Assembly (NCBI GenBank): GCA_048595745.1
Contig: CP184361.1
Source: Aquipseudomonas alcaligenes_A
GTDB lineage: Bacteria > Pseudomonadota > Gammaproteobacteria > Pseudomonadales > Pseudomonadaceae
DNA: 64,000 nucleotides
Direction: 5' to 3' (one strand)
Shown: in pieces, positions 61,669-64,000 of the stretch
Layout: each line of letters begins with the position of its first letter
Numbering within the stretch: the first letter of the stretch is position 1
The notes under the pieces: generated by a model
The model's input: only the letters and a program-made list of their open reading frames with translations
What the model was told of the DNA's origin: nothing
Databases searched by the model: none
Made by a program: the position numbers and the translations under genes

Positions 61669-62379
61669 CTATCGCAACTCCAGACCATGCTTGCGATGCA
61701 GCGCCTGCACCCAGCCCTCGCGGTACATCTGCCGTAGGCTGTCCTGCAGGCGCCGCAGCTCGGTGGGATCCATCTGCGGATGGCAGGCGATGTCCTCCAT
61801 CAGGGTGAGGAAGGGCAGCACCTCGCGCGGCGCCGGGCTGGCCGAGAGCGAGGCGACTACCGCCGAGCTGGTGGCCCACAGCCGCGCGCGGCTGCGCTGC
61901 AGCATGCTCAGGTTGAGCGACTCCTTGTTCGAGTAGATCACTTCCAGGCCGACCGTCTGCAAGTACTCGCCGGCGCCCGAGCCCTGGTGGCTGAGGATGC
62001 GCAGCCCGCGCGCCTGCTGCAGGCTGCTCAGCTGCAGGTCATCATCGGCCTTGGCATACAGGCCCAGACGCGATACCAGCAACGGCCCGACCCAGGCGAA
62101 CTGCGGCTCGCGCTCCTGCTGGCGCTCCACCAGCAGGACACAGCTGCGTTCCTGCTGCTGTACCTGGTGCAGGGCGCGCTGCAAAGGCAGAAAGCTCAGG
62201 CGGTAGGCGATGCCGGCACGCCGGAACAGCTCGTCGGCCAGCTCAGGCACCAGGCCGGCGGCGCCGCCGTCCGGGCGCTGCTGCACCAGCGGCGCGCGCT
62301 CCCAGGCAAACAGTTGCACCTCGGCAGCAGCCAGCGGTGCGCTGAGCAGAGCGACCAGCAGCAGGCTAATCCCACGCAC
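61669..62379 (-). CDS. Periplasmic substrate-binding protein (SBP_bac_3-like)
   Basis: 236 residues: signal peptide ISLLLVALLSAPLAAA, then a type II periplasmic-binding fold of the amino-acid-binding (SBP_bac_3) class (FAWERAPLVQQRPDGGAAGLVPELADELFRRAGI). No lipobox. I choose the GTG at 62379, since a perfect AGGAGG lies 6 bp upstream; an ATG at 62394 places that site within the gene. The start overlaps the stop of the next binding protein by 14 bp. Ligand unknown. Confidence 0.8.
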   Translation of the reverse strand: MRGISLLLVALLSAPLAAAEVQLFAWERAPLVQQRPDGGAAGLVPELADELFRRAGIAYRLSFLPLQRALHQVQQQERSCVLLVERQQEREPQFAWVGPLLVSRLGLYAKADDDLQLSSLQQARGLRILSHQGSGAGEYLQTVGLEVIYSNKESLNLSMLQRSRARLWATSSAVVASLSASPAPREVLPFLTLMEDIACHPQMDPTELRRLQDSLRQMYREGWVQALHRKHGLELR

Positions 62380-64000
62380 GCAGGGCCTCCTCATAAGGCA
62401 GGGTACGCCCGGCAGGACGCTCATTGTCCAGTCGCGGCCACGGCGCGCCGGGCTGCTTCAACCAGTACGCGGCGCTCCGTGTCGGGTTCAGGCGCGGTGC
62501 GCAGGCATGCGTCTGGCGCAAACCGACCTCCTGCAGATGCCGGTCAAAGATGCGCGCCAGGTTGCCCAATGCCTCGGCGGCGCTGATCCGCCCCGCTACC
62601 GCCGGATGCAGCTGACGCCACCACAGGCTGGCCATGCCACTGTAGTCCGGCACATTGGCACCGGTGGGCGTCCAGCGTCTTGCTGCCCGGCTACGGTAGA
62701 ACTCGACCAGCCCACCCAAACGCGGAGCCTCGCTCAGCAAGGCCGGCGAATCGAGATCGGAACGGCGGATCGGCGTCAGCCCGACCAGGGTCTTGCGCAA
62801 GGACACGCTCTTGGCGGTGACGAACTGGGCATACAGCCAGGCGGCCTGGCGCTGACGCAGCGGCGTAGCCTTGAGCAGTGTCCAGGCTCCGACATCCTGG
62901 TAACCCGACTTCATGCCCTCCTGCCAATAGGCACCGCGCGGTGAAGGCGCAACCCGCCATTTGGGCTTGCCGTCAGCGGCTACCACCGCGCTGTCCGGCA
63001 AGGTGTAGTCGGCAGTAAAGGCGCTGTACCAGAAGATCTGCTGGGCAATATGTCCTTGGGCGGCGACATTGCCGGCCTGGTTGAAGCTCATCGCCTGCGC
63101 CTCGGGCGGAGCATAGCGGCGCAGCCAGTCGATGTACTGCTGCAGCGCATAGATCGCTGCCGGGCTATCCAGAGCGCCGCCGCGAACGACGCTGGCCCCC
63201 GCCGGCCGGCAGGACTCGACACGGATGCCCCAGTCATCCACCGGCACGCCGTTGGGCAACCCCAGATCGGCGACCCCGGCCATGCCCAGCCAGGCATCGG
63301 ACAGGCGCCAACCGATCGAGGGATCGAAGGCACCGTAGTCCATATGGCCGTAGACACGCTGGCCATCGATTTCGCCGACTTGCTCGGTAAAGAACGCAGC
63401 GATGTCTTCGTAGGCACTCCAGTTCTGCGGAACATCCAGATCGTAGCCATAACGCTTGCGGAAGGCCCTGCGCAGCTCGGGCCGCTCGAACCAGTCGCGC
63501 CGGTACCAGTACAGATTGACGAACTGCTGGTCAGGCAACTGGTAGAGCTTGTTATCAGGGGCGGTGACGAAGGGCAGACCGATGAAGTCGGCCAGATCGA
63601 GCGTCGGCGAGGTCACCGCAGCACCTTCGCCGACCATAAAGTCGGACAGCACCAGAACCTGGCCGTCGCGAAAGTGCTGACCGATCAGGTCGCTGTCACT
63701 GACATAGGCGTCATACAGCGGCAGGCCGGTCTCCTGCTGGGTGCGCAGCTTGTTGACCACGTCATCCTCGCCACTCACCTCATGGATCACGCGGATGCCG
63801 GTGAGGCGGCTGAACAGCGGCGCCAGCACGTTGGCCTCATACCAGTGGGTAGGAATACGCTCGGAAATGACTCGAACCTGGGTACCGGCGAACGGTTTGC
63901 CGGCCTTGGCGAACCAGGCCAGTTCGGCCCGCTGTTCGGCAACGGCAAGTGAGCTGGGCTGCAGCTCGGCCATGGCCTCCTGCAGCGGGTCGGCAGCGTG
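62366..64000 (-). CDS. Extracellular solute-binding protein (glycerol/sugar ABC type), 5' end outside window
   Basis: The frame is open to the window edge (545 codons), so the N-terminus is missing; an internal Met at 63973 is not the start. The start FAKAGKPFAGTQVRVISERIPTHWYEANVLAPLFSRLTGIRVIHE resembles the ~570-residue binding proteins of glycerol-type ABC transporters. VYGHMDYGAFDP and PNGVPVDDWGIRVESC follow. No transporter genes are in the window. Its end overlaps the next binding protein, so the two are translationally coupled. Confidence 0.8.
   Translation of the reverse strand, partial: HAADPLQEAMAELQPSSLAVAEQRAELAWFAKAGKPFAGTQVRVISERIPTHWYEANVLAPLFSRLTGIRVIHEVSGEDDVVNKLRTQQETGLPLYDAYVSDSDLIGQHFRDGQVLVLSDFMVGEGAAVTSPTLDLADFIGLPFVTAPDNKLYQLPDQQFVNLYWYRRDWFERPELRRAFRKRYGYDLDVPQNWSAYEDIAAFFTEQVGEIDGQRVYGHMDYGAFDPSIGWRLSDAWLGMAGVADLGLPNGVPVDDWGIRVESCRPAGASVVRGGALDSPAAIYALQQYIDWLRRYAPPEAQAMSFNQAGNVAAQGHIAQQIFWYSAFTADYTLPDSAVVAADGKPKWRVAPSPRGAYWQEGMKSGYQDVGAWTLLKATPLRQRQAAWLYAQFVTAKSVSLRKTLVGLTPIRRSDLDSPALLSEAPRLGGLVEFYRSRAARRWTPTGANVPDYSGMASLWWRQLHPAVAGRISAAEALGNLARIFDRHLQEVGLRQTHACAPRLNPTRSAAYWLKQPGAPWPRLDNERPAGRTLPYEEALRAWD

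Noticed and set aside
1..64000. tRNA, rRNA, insertion sequences, phage or CRISPR
   Set aside because: No cloverleaf, spacer array, transposase or integrase was seen in any intergenic gap or ORF.

Overview
The window is about 64 kb of high-GC gammaproteobacterial chromosome, almost certainly from the genus Pseudomonas. It carries the type II medium-chain-length polyhydroxyalkanoate (PHA) cluster phaC1-Z-C2-D facing phaI-phaF, an EstA autotransporter, and gene orders that I recall from P. aeruginosa PAO1. There are no phage genes, insertion sequences, CRISPR arrays, rRNAs or tRNAs that I can see; this is mostly core chromosome.

Layout. 1-8.3 kb: secreted nuclease (partial), rpmE, priA, argS, a SPOR protein, hslVU behind a heat-shock promoter, and a DUF971 gene. 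8.6-15.6 kb: the PHA locus. 15.7-21.6 kb: ubiE-ubiJ-ubiB, hisI-hisE, tatABC and rsmE. 21.7-34.1 kb: a UPF0158 gene, an RDD membrane protein, dtd, pip, three small lipoproteins, a DUF924 gene, fbp, estA and a DUF3999/DUF2339 membrane pair. 34.3-39.5 kb: two large acyl-CoA dehydrogenases flanking a diguanylate cyclase; the distal one has a sigma70 promoter covered by two PsrA-type boxes. 39.6-46.2 kb: a putative metalloprotease, a small flagellar-axial-like protein, the biotin genes bioB-F-H-C-D and divergent comF, with a BirA-type operator inside the comF coding region. 46.2-56 kb: srkA, then a five-gene overlapping signalling operon with three histidine kinases, a lone receiver and an Hpt-REC-REC-GGDEF output protein. 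56-64 kb: rarD, a 700-bp noncoding region, a GcvR-like gene, an acetyltransferase, glcB, an OsmC-like gene and two periplasmic binding proteins.

Functional themes. PHA synthesis, mobilisation and granule proteins sit with fatty-acid beta-oxidation genes and malate synthase G (glyoxylate shunt), so much of the window deals with fatty-acid and acetyl-CoA carbon. The envelope theme includes Tat export, EstA, lipoproteins and DUF2339/DUF3999.

Most notable. The 56989-57688 noncoding stretch contains six copies of a 31-bp module with conserved internal spacing. They alternate between two classes about 112-118 bp apart (once 154 bp), making roughly three degenerate tandem units of 230-267 bp dense in DnaA-box-like 9-mers. 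It is a candidate DnaA-binding locus or secondary origin. The five-gene phosphorelay, inserted between srkA and rarD relative to the PAO1 order I remember, is the second strongest lead.
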